Below, piece after piece: positions 26,261 through 35,615 of a DNA stretch of 64,000 nt. The notes beneath the pieces were generated by a model. It was not told the DNA's origin. It saw only the letters and a program-made list of their open reading frames with translations, and made no database searches. A program made the translations under genes and the position numbers. Source of the DNA: Photobacterium leiognathi (GTDB taxonomy: Bacteria; Pseudomonadota; Gammaproteobacteria; Enterobacterales; Vibrionaceae); contig NZ_CP131599.1 in assembly GCF_030685535.1 (NCBI RefSeq), positions 62,001 to 126,000 of the forward strand, read 5' to 3'. Numbering within the stretch: the first letter of the stretch is position 1; each line of letters starts with the position of its first letter.

Positions 26261-27019
26261 TTAACGTGCTAACCAGCCACCATCAACTGCAATGGTGTAA
26301 CCATTAATGTAATCACTTGCGCTTGATGCTAAGAAAACTGCTGGGCCTTCTAGATCAGACGGTAAGCCCCAACGACTTGCAGGAATACGCTCTAAAATAG
26401 CCGCATTACGCGCTTCATCAGCACGCAGCGCTTCAGTATTATCAGTCGCCATATAACCTGGGGCAATCGCATTCACATTAATGTTGTACTGCGCAAGCTC
26501 TGTTGCCAACGCACGGGTTAAGCCCATCACCGCTGATTTACTTGCTGTGTATGACGGCACACGAATACCACCTTGGAATGACAACATAGATGCAATATTG
26601 ATGATCTTGCCGCCATTACCTTGCTCAACAAAACGTTTAGCCACAGCTTGCGATAAGAAGAACAATGTCTTTTGGTTAATGTTGATCACATCATCCCAAT
26701 CACTTTCTGAGAACTTAAGTAAATCTTCACGGCGGATAATGCCTGCGTTGTTAATTAAGATATCTACTTTGCCCATCACTTCGACAGCTTCTGCCACAAT
26801 CGCTTCTAGGCGATCTTGCTGCATTAAATTCGCTGTGATGTAGTGAAATTTACGACCTAACGCTTCCACTTGCGCTTGTGTTTCAGGCGCTGCTTGATGA
26901 CCAATACCCACGATGTCAGCACCCGCTTTCGCTAAACCTAGCGCCATGCCTTGACCTAAGCCTGTATTACAACCTGTAACGATGGCAACTTTACCTGTTA
27001 AATCAAATAGATTATTCAT
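26261..27019 (-). CDS. kduD: 2-dehydro-3-deoxy-D-gluconate 5-dehydrogenase
   Basis: This 252-residue short-chain dehydrogenase has a start at ATG 27019 with AAGGA upstream. The NAD site is TGCNTGLGQG, and NNAGII and the catalytic YTASKSAVMG are present. The sequence MNNLFDLTGKVAIVTG...GGWLAR is typical of KduD. It reduces 2,5-diketo-3-deoxygluconate to KDG, which KdgK then phosphorylates. It lies between kduI and GH105 in the operon. Confidence 0.94.
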   Translation of the reverse strand: MNNLFDLTGKVAIVTGCNTGLGQGMALGLAKAGADIVGIGHQAAPETQAQVEALGRKFHYITANLMQQDRLEAIVAEAVEVMGKVDILINNAGIIRREDLLKFSESDWDDVININQKTLFFLSQAVAKRFVEQGNGGKIINIASMLSFQGGIRVPSYTASKSAVMGLTRALATELAQYNINVNAIAPGYMATDNTEALRADEARNAAILERIPASRWGLPSDLEGPAVFLASSASDYINGYTIAVDGGWLAR

Positions 27020-27125
27020 GTTAAATCCTTTTTGAAGATGCAAAGTCCCGACCAAGCCATCATTATGACTTAGCTATGCTTTGCATCTCGTTTTAATCAG
27101 TAATAGAAAGGTGGCGAAAACAGAC

Positions 27126-27956
27126 TTATTTCAAATCAGCCATCGCTACATGGTCCATGTCGTGGAAAGTTTGGTTCTCACCCACCATGCCCCAAATAAA
27201 GGTGTAAGCTGCAGTACCCACACCTGAGTGAATAGACCAGCTTGGGCTGATCACCGCTTGTTCATTGCGTACCACAAGGTGGCGTGTTTCTTGTGGCTCA
27301 CCCATGTAATGGAACACGATGTTGTCTTGGCTCATATCAAAATACAGATACACTTCCATACGGCGTTCATGGGTATGGCAAGGCATGGTATTCCATAGGC
27401 TACCCGGTGCTAATTCAGTCATGCCCATTAATAGCTGACAGGTCGGTAATACTGACGGGTGAAGGTATTTGTAAATAGTGCGAACGTTGCAGTTCTCTTG
27501 GCTACCGATTTGCTCTGGTGATGCGTCTTCACGGGTGATTTTGCGGGTTGGGTAGCTGTGATGTGCTGGTGCACAGTTTAGGTAAAAACGAGCTGGTTTA
27601 TCCGCCATCACACTTTCAAAGCGAATATCTTGTGCGCCCATCCCCACATAAATCGCTTCACGTGCACCAATTTCAAAGGTTTCACCATCCACAATCACAA
27701 GGCCAGCTTCACCAATATTGATCACACCTAGCTCACGACGCTGCAAAAAGAAATCAACCCCGATCTCTTTACCGCCTTCAAACATAATCGCACTGTCAGT
27801 CGGCACAGCCGCGCCAACAATGATGCGATCGATATGGCTGTAAGTTAAGTTGATTTGACCTTCTTGGAACATGTTTTCAATTAAAAACTGCTCACGTAAA
27901 CCTGCGGTATCAAGTTGCTTTGCATGTTGACTATGAATTGGTTGACGAATTTCCAT
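27126..27956 (-). CDS. kduI: 5-keto-4-deoxyuronate isomerase
   Basis: This 276-residue KduI is full length. It starts [21 protein letters not shown]; the metal-binding cupin residues are in [16 protein letters not shown] and the end is [19 protein letters not shown]. It converts 4-deoxy-5-keto-uronate, the product of the glycuronyl hydrolase, to 2,5-diketo-3-deoxygluconate. In Streptococcus a different isomerase (DhuI) does this step; here the enterobacterial-type enzyme is used. Confidence 0.95.
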   Translation of the reverse strand: MEIRQPIHSQHAKQLDTAGLREQFLIENMFQEGQINLTYSHIDRIIVGAAVPTDSAIMFEGGKEIGVDFFLQRRELGVINIGEAGLVIVDGETFEIGAREAIYVGMGAQDIRFESVMADKPARFYLNCAPAHHSYPTRKITREDASPEQIGSQENCNVRTIYKYLHPSVLPTCQLLMGMTELAPGSLWNTMPCHTHERRMEVYLYFDMSQDNIVFHYMGEPQETRHLVVRNEQAVISPSWSIHSGVGTAAYTFIWGMVGENQTFHDMDHVAMADLK

Positions 27957-28037
27957 GTATAACCTCGTACATCATGTTATTCACTCACTCGCTTCTTGAG
28001 TGATGAGTGACGATAATCTCGTACCTTGAGCGGTGGC

Positions 28038-29180
28038 TTATTGCCACTGTCCATCAATCAAGGTCGCTTGAATTTGAAATTGTGGATCTAATAACGCGAA
28101 ACTGGCGTTGTAACCGGGTTTGATAAAACCTAACTTGTCATCAATCCCTACATATTTAGCTGGCACTGACGTTGCCATTTGCACCGCTTCCCATTCAGGG
28201 ACACCAACCAGCATAATCATGTTGCGAAGCGCTTGATCTAAGCTGCAAGTACTGCCTGCCAGCGAGCCATCGTCAGTACGAGCTTCACCATTAGTAACGG
28301 TGATCATCTGTGCGCCAAGTTGGTACTTACCATCACTTAATCCACCAGCACGCATACAGTCGGTGATTAACGCTAGCTGTTGATAGCCTTTCATTCGATA
28401 TGCCAGTTGCATCATCACAGGGTGAACATGAATACCATCAGCGATCAGCTCTGCTAGCATGTCGTGAAACATCACCGCCCCAGCACAACCCGGCTCACGA
28501 TGATGTAAACCACTCATGCCGTTAAATAAATGCACACCACAATCAGCGCCATGTTGATGTGCTGTGGTAACTTGCTCGAAGTTGGCACTGGTGTGCGCAA
28601 TGGATGTTTTGATCCCTTCGGCAGTTAGCCACTGAATCGCTTCATCTGAACCTTGGTATTCAGGTGCTAATGCCACACGGATCAGTGAATCACCTGCCAC
28701 TTCTTTTAACTCAGCTAACGCTGCAATGCTTGGTGCTTGTAAATACTGGGTTGGATGCGAGCCTCGATACGCTTCTGTAAAATATGGCCCTTCGAGAAAA
28801 CTGCCTAATAATTTGGCACCCACTTGCTTTGGTTGCTGACAAAACTCACGTACTTGCTGTAGTGCGTTGATGATATCTTGCCAAGGCGCAGTCACCGTTG
28901 TACCAACCCATGCCACCACACCGGTTTTCGGCAAAGCATCAGCAATGGTTTGTAGCGCTTGCGGGGTCGCATCCATCACATCCGCCCCAGCGCGACCGTG
29001 AATATGAATATCAATAAAGCCCGGTACTAAGGTTTGCCCTTCAAGCTCAGTTACATCACAATCTAGCGGTTTTGTTTCGGTGATCGCTTCAATTTTTCCA
29101 TCATTAACAATAACGTACTGATTGTAAGCAATCCCTGTTGGCATAAAAATTCGTTGTGGATGAAGAGCAAATCGCATCAT
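28038..29180 (-). CDS. agaA: N-acetylgalactosamine-6-phosphate deacetylase (NagA/AgaA family)
   Basis: This 380-residue amidohydrolase has GFIDIHIHGRAGADVMD near residue 55 (metal His), LEGPYF, IAHTSAN, GVHLFNGMSGLHHREPG and LITDCMRAGG with the catalytic Asp. The family includes both NagA (GlcNAc-6-P) and AgaA (GalNAc-6-P). Its place between agaF and kduI in an aga operon points to AgaA. Its ATG overlaps the agaF stop (TAATG). It yields galactosamine-6-phosphate for AgaS. Confidence 0.9.
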   Translation of the reverse strand: MMRFALHPQRIFMPTGIAYNQYVIVNDGKIEAITETKPLDCDVTELEGQTLVPGFIDIHIHGRAGADVMDATPQALQTIADALPKTGVVAWVGTTVTAPWQDIINALQQVREFCQQPKQVGAKLLGSFLEGPYFTEAYRGSHPTQYLQAPSIAALAELKEVAGDSLIRVALAPEYQGSDEAIQWLTAEGIKTSIAHTSANFEQVTTAHQHGADCGVHLFNGMSGLHHREPGCAGAVMFHDMLAELIADGIHVHPVMMQLAYRMKGYQQLALITDCMRAGGLSDGKYQLGAQMITVTNGEARTDDGSLAGSTCSLDQALRNMIMLVGVPEWEAVQMATSVPAKYVGIDDKLGFIKPGYNASFALLDPQFQIQATLIDGQWQ

Positions 29181-29623
29181 TACAGTCCATCTTCACATTC
29201 AAGTTCAGTAGGCTGCTCCATGATGCTATTTAACTCACGGCGCATGTCCTTCATACATGACATACCAATATCCAGTAAGGTATCCACAAGCTCTGTTAAC
29301 TCAGCATCATCACGCTCAAAAGCAGCATTAGCGATCATCGGTAAGTTCGCGCCACCAATTAGCTCAACATTTGGCGTATCCATCATGATTTCTAATGCAC
29401 GGTTAGCAGGAGAGCCACCAGGAATATCCGTTAAAATCAGCACTCCATCACCACTATCAACATCTTTCACCGCTTGACGTAATGACTGCTCTAATTCTTG
29501 TGTCGACATGCCTTCAACAAAATCAATAAACAGCATTTGCTCTTGTTCACCAGCAATGGCGCGCACCGCCGTTTCCATACCTGAAGCAAAATGAATATGA
29601 CCCGAAACAACAATACCAATCAT
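29180..29623 (-). CDS. agaF: PTS system EIIA component, mannose family
   Basis: This 147-residue cytoplasmic phosphocarrier is of the EIIA-Man type. MIGIVVSGHIHFASGM carries the phosphorylated His9, and ILTDIPGGSPANRA is a family block. It passes phosphate from HPr to the EIIB protein AgaV. AAGGAAAGGATC precedes ATG. Confidence 0.93.
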   Translation of the reverse strand: MIGIVVSGHIHFASGMETAVRAIAGEQEQMLFIDFVEGMSTQELEQSLRQAVKDVDSGDGVLILTDIPGGSPANRALEIMMDTPNVELIGGANLPMIANAAFERDDAELTELVDTLLDIGMSCMKDMRRELNSIMEQPTELECEDGL

Positions 29624-29704
29624 GATCCTTTCCTTTGAAAAAGGAGGGGGAGCATTTTCCCCCTCAAACGTATTGGTGATGAACTCACCGTTGATGTGGA
29701 TGTG

Positions 29705-30604
29705 TTACAAAATACCGACTAAGTGACCGATAACACTGGCAGCTAGGGTTGAGAAGATCAGCACTGGCGGCTTAGCCCAGAAACCTGTTCCCTTCACCAG
29801 CTTGAGCATAAAGAACACTAATGCCAGTGGTAGCAGGTTTGGCATGATCTTATCGAACAGTGCCGATTGCAGCTCGACCACCTTGCCACCCAGTTCGACC
29901 GAGGCGGTGGTCTGTACCTTGATAAAGGTGGCGGAGAGCGCACCAATCACGAAGATACCCATAATATTGGCCGCTTTTGCCAGCTTCTCGGTTGAATCAC
30001 TCATGTTAACCATCGCAGCAGTACCTGCTTTATAGCCCATGAACATCAAACCGAAGTACACTGCAAAGTGAACAATTTGGTACAAGAAGAAGAACACGAA
30101 CGGACCTGCAATCGAACCTTCCATTGCAATTGACGCACCTAACGCTAGGGTTAATGGCATCAAGGTCATGTGGTCGATAGCATCACCGATACCACCCGTT
30201 GGTCCCATACCAGCAACTTTCATTACGTTCACTGTTGATGGCTTTTCTTTGTTCTCTTCCATCGCAATGGCAGTACCAAGTAGGAAGGTGAACAATTTCG
30301 GTGACGCATTGAAAAACTGAAGATGGTTCTTTAATGCCTTCGCCAAATCCGCTTTGTTGTTACCGTGGATTTTCTTTAACGCTGGAATAATCGAGTAAGC
30401 AAAACCACCAGCCTGCATACGTTCGAAGTTAAAGTTACCTTCCATGAATAAGCCGCGGATTGAACATAACCACAGATCTTTTTTAGTGATCACTTTACGT
30501 GGTGTGGTGTCTTGGTATGCATCGATATCATCAACCAAATTGACATGTTGTTCCGTGTTTTTATCGCGAAGTGTGCCCGCAGTGATATCAGATGCCATCT
30601 TCAA
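29705..30604 (-). CDS. agaE: PTS system EIID component, mannose family
   Basis: This 299-residue IID membrane protein has EGNFNFERMQAGGFAYSIIPALKKI and GPTGGIGDAIDHMT, family hallmarks, followed by C-terminal membrane segments. It forms the sugar channel with AgaW. The first 17 bp overlap agaW, so translation is coupled. The sugar is GalNAc or, as in streptococcal glycosaminoglycan loci, an unsaturated disaccharide. Confidence 0.94.
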   Translation of the reverse strand: MKMASDITAGTLRDKNTEQHVNLVDDIDAYQDTTPRKVITKKDLWLCSIRGLFMEGNFNFERMQAGGFAYSIIPALKKIHGNNKADLAKALKNHLQFFNASPKLFTFLLGTAIAMEENKEKPSTVNVMKVAGMGPTGGIGDAIDHMTLMPLTLALGASIAMEGSIAGPFVFFFLYQIVHFAVYFGLMFMGYKAGTAAMVNMSDSTEKLAKAANIMGIFVIGALSATFIKVQTTASVELGGKVVELQSALFDKIMPNLLPLALVFFMLKLVKGTGFWAKPPVLIFSTLAASVIGHLVGIL

Positions 30605-31358
30605 ATTCCTCTACTTGGTTGTTTGAGCCACCGTTGTTTGAACCGCTAAAGAAGTAGTAAAGTGCTGCAATGGATGCGCCGATGATTGCGACAGCCATGA
30701 TTGGTAGTTTTAAGTACGTTGTCATTACGAAGCCGATGAAGAACACACCTGCCACTTCCTTTGACCACATGATTTTAAGTAACATTGCGAAACCAATCGC
30801 AGGAACCATTTTCGCGCCAATACCAAGACCTGTTAGTAACGCTTTTGGTGCATTTTCATCAATCCAGGTTGCTGCATGCTCACCAAAGTAAACAGTGATG
30901 AAGGCAACTAAGGCATAGAGCATTGCACGTAACGAAATAGTGGTGATAAGTAGCTTATCGATGCCAGCTGAATCTCCACGCTCTGCATAGCGATCCGCTT
31001 TACCCATAGTGAATGATGTCATTGCGAAGAAACCAATCACCAACATCTGCATCAATACCGCAATCGGCATACCGACACCCATTGCCACTTCTGCTGACTG
31101 ACCCGTCATTACCGCAAAAGCAACCGCAGCAATCGTACCTAGGGTTACATCTGGCGGCTGAGCACCTGCGTTAGGCACTAGGCCTAGCCATGCTAATTCC
31201 AGTGTTGCACCAGCGATCAAGCCGATTTGCATGTCACCCATAATAAAGCCAACAACTGGCCCTGTGATCAGCGGACGGTGAATGTTTAATGCGACATCGT
31301 ATTTATCGATACCACAGAAAAATGCCCATACCGCTACTAACGTAGCTTCTAAAAACAT
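30588..31358 (-). CDS. agaW: PTS system EIIC component, mannose family
   Basis: This 256-residue membrane protein has about 7 hydrophobic segments. The motif GPVVGFIMGDMQIGLIAGATLELAWLG and the NAGAQPPDVTLG block define the IIC-Man family and contact the sugar. It overlaps agaE and follows agaV by 41 bp in the same operon. Confidence 0.94.
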   Translation of the reverse strand: MFLEATLVAVWAFFCGIDKYDVALNIHRPLITGPVVGFIMGDMQIGLIAGATLELAWLGLVPNAGAQPPDVTLGTIAAVAFAVMTGQSAEVAMGVGMPIAVLMQMLVIGFFAMTSFTMGKADRYAERGDSAGIDKLLITTISLRAMLYALVAFITVYFGEHAATWIDENAPKALLTGLGIGAKMVPAIGFAMLLKIMWSKEVAGVFFIGFVMTTYLKLPIMAVAIIGASIAALYYFFSGSNNGGSNNQVEEFEDGI

Positions 31359-31399
31359 GATTTATTCCTTAATTACACGTTTGGATTAGGCTGTCGCTG

Positions 31400-31900
31400 T
31401 TATGCCGCGCTCATCGCCAGTTCAAGTACATTGATTGGGTTTTGATCCGGTGTGTTTTGAATCGTACACGTCACGCCTTTCGCAACCATACGCTCAAACG
31501 CATCGATGTCTTTGTCATCCACAGACACAGTTTTATTAATTTGGCGTTTGCCTTCGTGGTAGTGCATGTTGCCAACATTACAGTGAGTAATTGGCACACC
31601 ACCTTCCACTAAACGCGCAACGTCAGTTGGGTTATTACAAAGGATGAAGATTTTTTGTTGTGCTGAAGCTTTGTGGATCACATCAATGGTTTTTTGAATA
31701 GAGAAGAAACGAACCGCATATTCACCACCTGCTGATGCTTTCATACCCGCCTGCATAAAAGCAGCATTTGGGCCTTCAGCTGCATCGTCATTAGCAACTA
31801 GAATAAGGTTTGCACCAGAATGTTTACCCCACGTAATACGAATTTGACCATGTAGCAAACGTTCATCAATTCGTGTCCATACAATATTTGGCGTTGTCAT
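31400..31900 (-). CDS. agaV: PTS system EIIB component, mannose family
   Basis: This 166-residue phosphotransfer protein contains WTRIDERLLHGQIRITW with the phosphorylated His17, the standard IIB-Man site, and LVANDDAAEGP. It transfers phosphate to the incoming sugar at the membrane. AAGGTAGAACAATC precedes ATG, and agaS ends 21 bp upstream. Confidence 0.94.
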   Translation of the reverse strand: MTTPNIVWTRIDERLLHGQIRITWGKHSGANLILVANDDAAEGPNAAFMQAGMKASAGGEYAVRFFSIQKTIDVIHKASAQQKIFILCNNPTDVARLVEGGVPITHCNVGNMHYHEGKRQINKTVSVDDKDIDAFERMVAKGVTCTIQNTPDQNPINVLELAMSAA

Positions 31901-31920
31901 GATTGTTCTACCTTTCGTAA

Positions 31921-33093
31921 TTATTTCAAATAATCATATAAATAATGGATAGTAACTCCTTGTACTACACGGTTAACTTCTCCAGTAGGACATGGGTTAT
32001 CAGGTGTATTCCCTAACGCAAGTGCGCGGTGGAACGAGTACATTTGCGCATACAGCATGTAAGGGAAAAGTAATTCAACATCCGTCGCGTTTTCCATGCC
32101 TTCAACACGAATAACATCAGCACGCGTTTCAAGTTCATCCGCATGTGCCGTAATCGCTACTACTCGAGCAGCAATATTGTCGCGACAAAGTTCAGCTAAC
32201 AGATCCAGATCATATTTACGGGTATATGGGTCGTTACTAATGAACACCACGATCATAGAGTTCTTATTAACAATTGATTTTGGTCCGTGGCGAAAGCCCA
32301 GTGGAGAATCGTAAGTGGCAACCACTTTACCTGCTGTCAACTCCAGTAATTTAAGTGCCGACTCTTGTGCCAATCCTTGTAGACCACCACTGCCTAAGTA
32401 AATAACCCTCTCTAGTTCTTGATTAGCAGTATCCTGTATTTTGGTATTCAAATCTTTGATCAAACCCGCAGAACACTTACAAATACTTTCGATTTCTTTC
32501 GTGTAAGCGTTGCCATACATTAAAACCGAAAACGCTGCCAGCATCATTGATGAAAAACTTGATGTCATGGCAAAAGATTGATCGTTTGTCTCACTCGGCA
32601 TTAAAAGTGCAAATGATTGCTTATCATTTTTGCAACGTTTATATAACTGTCCATCAGCATTACAGGTCAGCACTAGGTGGAAACACTCGGCTAATGACTG
32701 ATTAGCAAGTTCAACTGCCGCCACACTTTCTGGGCTATTACCTGAGCGCGCAAATGACACTAATAAGGTAGGAATATTTTCCGCAAAACACTGATTAGGA
32801 TTAGACACAATATCGGTTGTTGAAATAGCCTCAACACGACGCTGTAAACGCTGAGAAAGACCTAGCGCTAATGAACGACCAGCAAAAGCTGACGTGCCCG
32901 CCCCTGTTAAAATAATGCGCAAGTTCGGATAGCTATAAGCCTTATCCATAAAGCATTTAATTTGCGCTTCACACTCACGTGTAATTGCCGCAGTTTGCGC
33001 CCAACAATCTGGTTGTTGGCTTATTTCTTTTGCAGTCCAATAGCCTGATAGCTTTTGTAAATCCGACTCTGAATAACCTAAATACTGTTCCAT
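31921..33093 (-). CDS. agaS: Galactosamine-6-phosphate deaminase/isomerase, SIS family
   Basis: This 390-residue protein has two SIS (sugar isomerase) domains: ILTGAGTSAFAGRSLAL and SFARSGNSPESVAA in the first, VIYLGSGGLQGLAQESALK and GFRHGPKS in the second. AgaS converts galactosamine-6-phosphate to tagatose-6-phosphate and ammonia. It lies between kbaZ and the PTS genes, as in other aga operons. Confidence 0.93.
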   Translation of the reverse strand: MEQYLGYSESDLQKLSGYWTAKEISQQPDCWAQTAAITRECEAQIKCFMDKAYSYPNLRIILTGAGTSAFAGRSLALGLSQRLQRRVEAISTTDIVSNPNQCFAENIPTLLVSFARSGNSPESVAAVELANQSLAECFHLVLTCNADGQLYKRCKNDKQSFALLMPSETNDQSFAMTSSFSSMMLAAFSVLMYGNAYTKEIESICKCSAGLIKDLNTKIQDTANQELERVIYLGSGGLQGLAQESALKLLELTAGKVVATYDSPLGFRHGPKSIVNKNSMIVVFISNDPYTRKYDLDLLAELCRDNIAARVVAITAHADELETRADVIRVEGMENATDVELLFPYMLYAQMYSFHRALALGNTPDNPCPTGEVNRVVQGVTIHYLYDYLK

Positions 33094-33097
33094 GTGT

Positions 33098-34393
33098 TTA
33101 AACCTCTACGACTATTTGTTCTGAACATGCTTTTGAATAAGCGCGTAATACTTGACGAATTGTGTCTAATACCAATGAGTTAGGTTCTAACGAGATCAAC
33201 CCTTCACGAACATGTTGAAACTGCATTGGCATATATTGACTAAGAAGGGGCAACGGAATATCGACCCGAGATAAATTTCTAAATAAGGTGGCTTGCGCCT
33301 GATTAATCACATCATCAGGCCAGTAATAACGCATCCGATCACTGAAACTAAAACAACGAGAAAAGCGCTGCTCGGATTCACTGCCGTGGTAATACTTTTG
33401 CCAATGCTCTGGCGCTTCACACATGCGAGTTTCGATTAACTCACGCAAATTAGAGCAATGGGCTTTGGGAATAATTTCAGCTTCGATTTCGCACAAATTA
33501 AACAGGGCTTCACGCATCGCAAACGTCAGTGCAGGGCCTACTTTTAAAATGGCAAAATGATCACGAACCAGTTCGTTATACGCTTGCTGAGTTTGGTAAT
33601 CGGTTGAGTGGGCTTCAAACACCATTTGCGGATAATCATCGACAACTTTACTCAGTAAATTTGCTTTTTCTGAGCAATAATCAATAACCCCAATATGATC
33701 AAATTCCACCCCAGGTTGCACCACTAAACCAATCACACGCGGCCATATATGACCAATATTGAAAGATTCGAATGCGTTTCGGTGGGTTTCGATTGTTTTC
33801 GTTGCAGCTTGCGGTGAAGTGACATCTACCGTATTCAAAGTTTCAGCAGCACCGCCCGGTACTGGTACTTCTGTACCAATCACGTAAACCAAATCACTTG
33901 AACCGAAAGTCGCAATTGCTGTGCTTTCAGCAACAACTGCTAGACGTGCCGCGCGCTGTGCCACAATCTCATCAGATAACGGGCTAACATCATCAGCACA
34001 TGCCATGCTGCAATCTAAATGGATTTTTTTAAAACCAGCACTGACGTAAGCGGCGATCAGATCTTCTGATTTTTGCATTGCCTCTTCAGCAGGCAGATGT
34101 TGCCAGCGGTTAGGGCCTAAATGATCGCCACCGAAAATGACGTTAGATGAAGGGAAATCGTAATGCTTGGCTTTCGCTAAAACGAAATTACGAAAGTCCA
34201 CAGGTGTCATACCTGTATAACCACCAAATTGATCAACTTGGTTGGAAGTCGCTTCGATCAACAATACAGAATTGTCGTTCTGCGCTTGAAGAATAGCTGC
34301 GTCAATCACCAGAGGGTGTGCAGAACACACCGCATAAATACCAATCTGGCTTCCAGCTTTGTGACGTTGAACGAGGCTTTGCAGGGTGTTCAT
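33098..34393 (-). CDS. kbaZ: Tagatose-bisphosphate aldolase non-catalytic subunit
   Basis: This 431-residue GatZ/KbaZ family protein starts [27 protein letters not shown] and has [39 protein letters not shown] and [10 protein letters not shown], all family blocks. It stabilises the KbaY aldolase. It is usually next to kbaY but is here in the aga operon right after agaR, while kbaY lies about 16 kb away in its own unit. Confidence 0.93.
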   Translation of the reverse strand: MNTLQSLVQRHKAGSQIGIYAVCSAHPLVIDAAILQAQNDNSVLLIEATSNQVDQFGGYTGMTPVDFRNFVLAKAKHYDFPSSNVIFGGDHLGPNRWQHLPAEEAMQKSEDLIAAYVSAGFKKIHLDCSMACADDVSPLSDEIVAQRAARLAVVAESTAIATFGSSDLVYVIGTEVPVPGGAAETLNTVDVTSPQAATKTIETHRNAFESFNIGHIWPRVIGLVVQPGVEFDHIGVIDYCSEKANLLSKVVDDYPQMVFEAHSTDYQTQQAYNELVRDHFAILKVGPALTFAMREALFNLCEIEAEIIPKAHCSNLRELIETRMCEAPEHWQKYYHGSESEQRFSRCFSFSDRMRYYWPDDVINQAQATLFRNLSRVDIPLPLLSQYMPMQFQHVREGLISLEPNSLVLDTIRQVLRAYSKACSEQIVVEV

Positions 34394-34441
34394 TAATTAA
34401 CTCCACAATCAACATCTGTAATGTGATCATGGAGTTAATGG

Positions 34442-35218
34442 TCAGTTTTCCTTTTCGACAATAATAACTTCAACTCGCATATCACGAAGACCAGCAAGGT
34501 AATCTTCAGGGATACCAGAATCCGTTACCAAGATATCAATATTTCCAAACTCGCGGATCATGTGGCAGCTACGCTTACCAAACTTAGAAGAATCCGCAAC
34601 CGCAATCACTTGTTCAGAAATTTCACACATCAAGCGATTTAAACTCGCTTCTTGTTCGCTGTGTGTAGTGATACCTGCTCGCAAATCGAAACCATCAACA
34701 CCTAAAAACACCTTATCAAAGCGGTAATTTTTAAGGCCAGCTTCTGCTTGTGAGCCCGAAAAAGACAGTGCTTCTTTACGAAGAACACCACCTGACATCA
34801 AAACCTCAACACCGGGTGCTGAAGACAACTCCATTGCCACATCCAGACCGTTAGTCATGACAACAACATTTTCCATCGCCTTTAAACTGGCGGCGATTTC
34901 TCTTGTTGTTGTCCCAGAATCTAGAATGACTGTGTCACCACTATGGATCAGTTGAGCAGCCGCTTTTCCAAGAAGAGATTTAACTCCGGCATTATTACGA
35001 CGCTTTTCATGAATCGTTAATTCAGCAATCACACCTGAGTTTGGAATTGCAGCGCCATGAGAGCGCACCACATAACCATTCTTTTCTAAGAAACTCAGAT
35101 CACTGCGAATAGTGACACTTGAGACATTAAATTTTTCGGCGAGATCCTCAACACGGGCTTTACCATCTTGATTAACCACGGTGACGATTTCCATTCGCCT
35201 TTCGATTGCACTTTTCAC
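34442..35218 (-). CDS. agaR: DeoR-family repressor, AgaR type
   Basis: The 258-residue DeoR protein has an N-terminal winged helix (RRMEIVTVVNQDGKARVEDLAEKFNVSSVTIRSDLSFLEKNGYVVRSHG) and a C-terminal sensor domain with ILDSGTTTREIA, VMTNGLDVA and GVDGFD. Members of this type bind a sugar phosphate as inducer. It is the first gene of the aga-kdu operon (48 bp before kbaZ), divergent from the Tat sulfatase. Its own promoter region has a CTTTCG-rich box, so autoregulation is likely. Confidence 0.92.
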   Translation of the reverse strand: MKSAIERRMEIVTVVNQDGKARVEDLAEKFNVSSVTIRSDLSFLEKNGYVVRSHGAAIPNSGVIAELTIHEKRRNNAGVKSLLGKAAAQLIHSGDTVILDSGTTTREIAASLKAMENVVVMTNGLDVAMELSSAPGVEVLMSGGVLRKEALSFSGSQAEAGLKNYRFDKVFLGVDGFDLRAGITTHSEQEASLNRLMCEISEQVIAVADSSKFGKRSCHMIREFGNIDILVTDSGIPEDYLAGLRDMRVEVIIVEKEN

Positions 35219-35330
35219 TTTTGTCTCCTTGTGAAACCAAACTACTAGCTTTCATTTGATTTCGAATTCAGCTTACACCTAAAAAACAATGTCACAACGC
35301 AGAAAGATAAAACTTTTGAACCCTTTCACA

Positions 35331-35363
35331 ATCTTTCGATACGTTTCACTTTTATCTTACGTA
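35331..35363. promoter_or_regulatory. Candidate AgaR operator in the agaR/sulfatase divergent promoter
   Basis: The sequence ATCTTTCGATACGTTTCACT followed by TTTATCTTACG shows direct CTTTCG/GTTTCA/CTTTTA boxes. A further GAACGAAAG lies at 35391. The full 397-bp divergent region (35219-35615) has no gene and must hold both promoters. Confidence 0.5.
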
Positions 35364-35615
35364 ACATTACGGAAGTACTTCTATCATATAGAACGAAAGT
35401 CAATAAACCAACTCTCCCATCATTAAAATTTATAAAATCCGTCAAGTTAACGACAATTATTATTGCAACAGCACAAATAATCACATCAAACCGCTTTCAT
35501 TTTCTTTTATGTGATCAATAACGCAGTCAATTAACTTTCATTACCTTACGATCCGAAGCAATTCAAAACACAGATACTCTCGCAATATATATTTTCAATT
35601 AATAAGGATTTGTTA

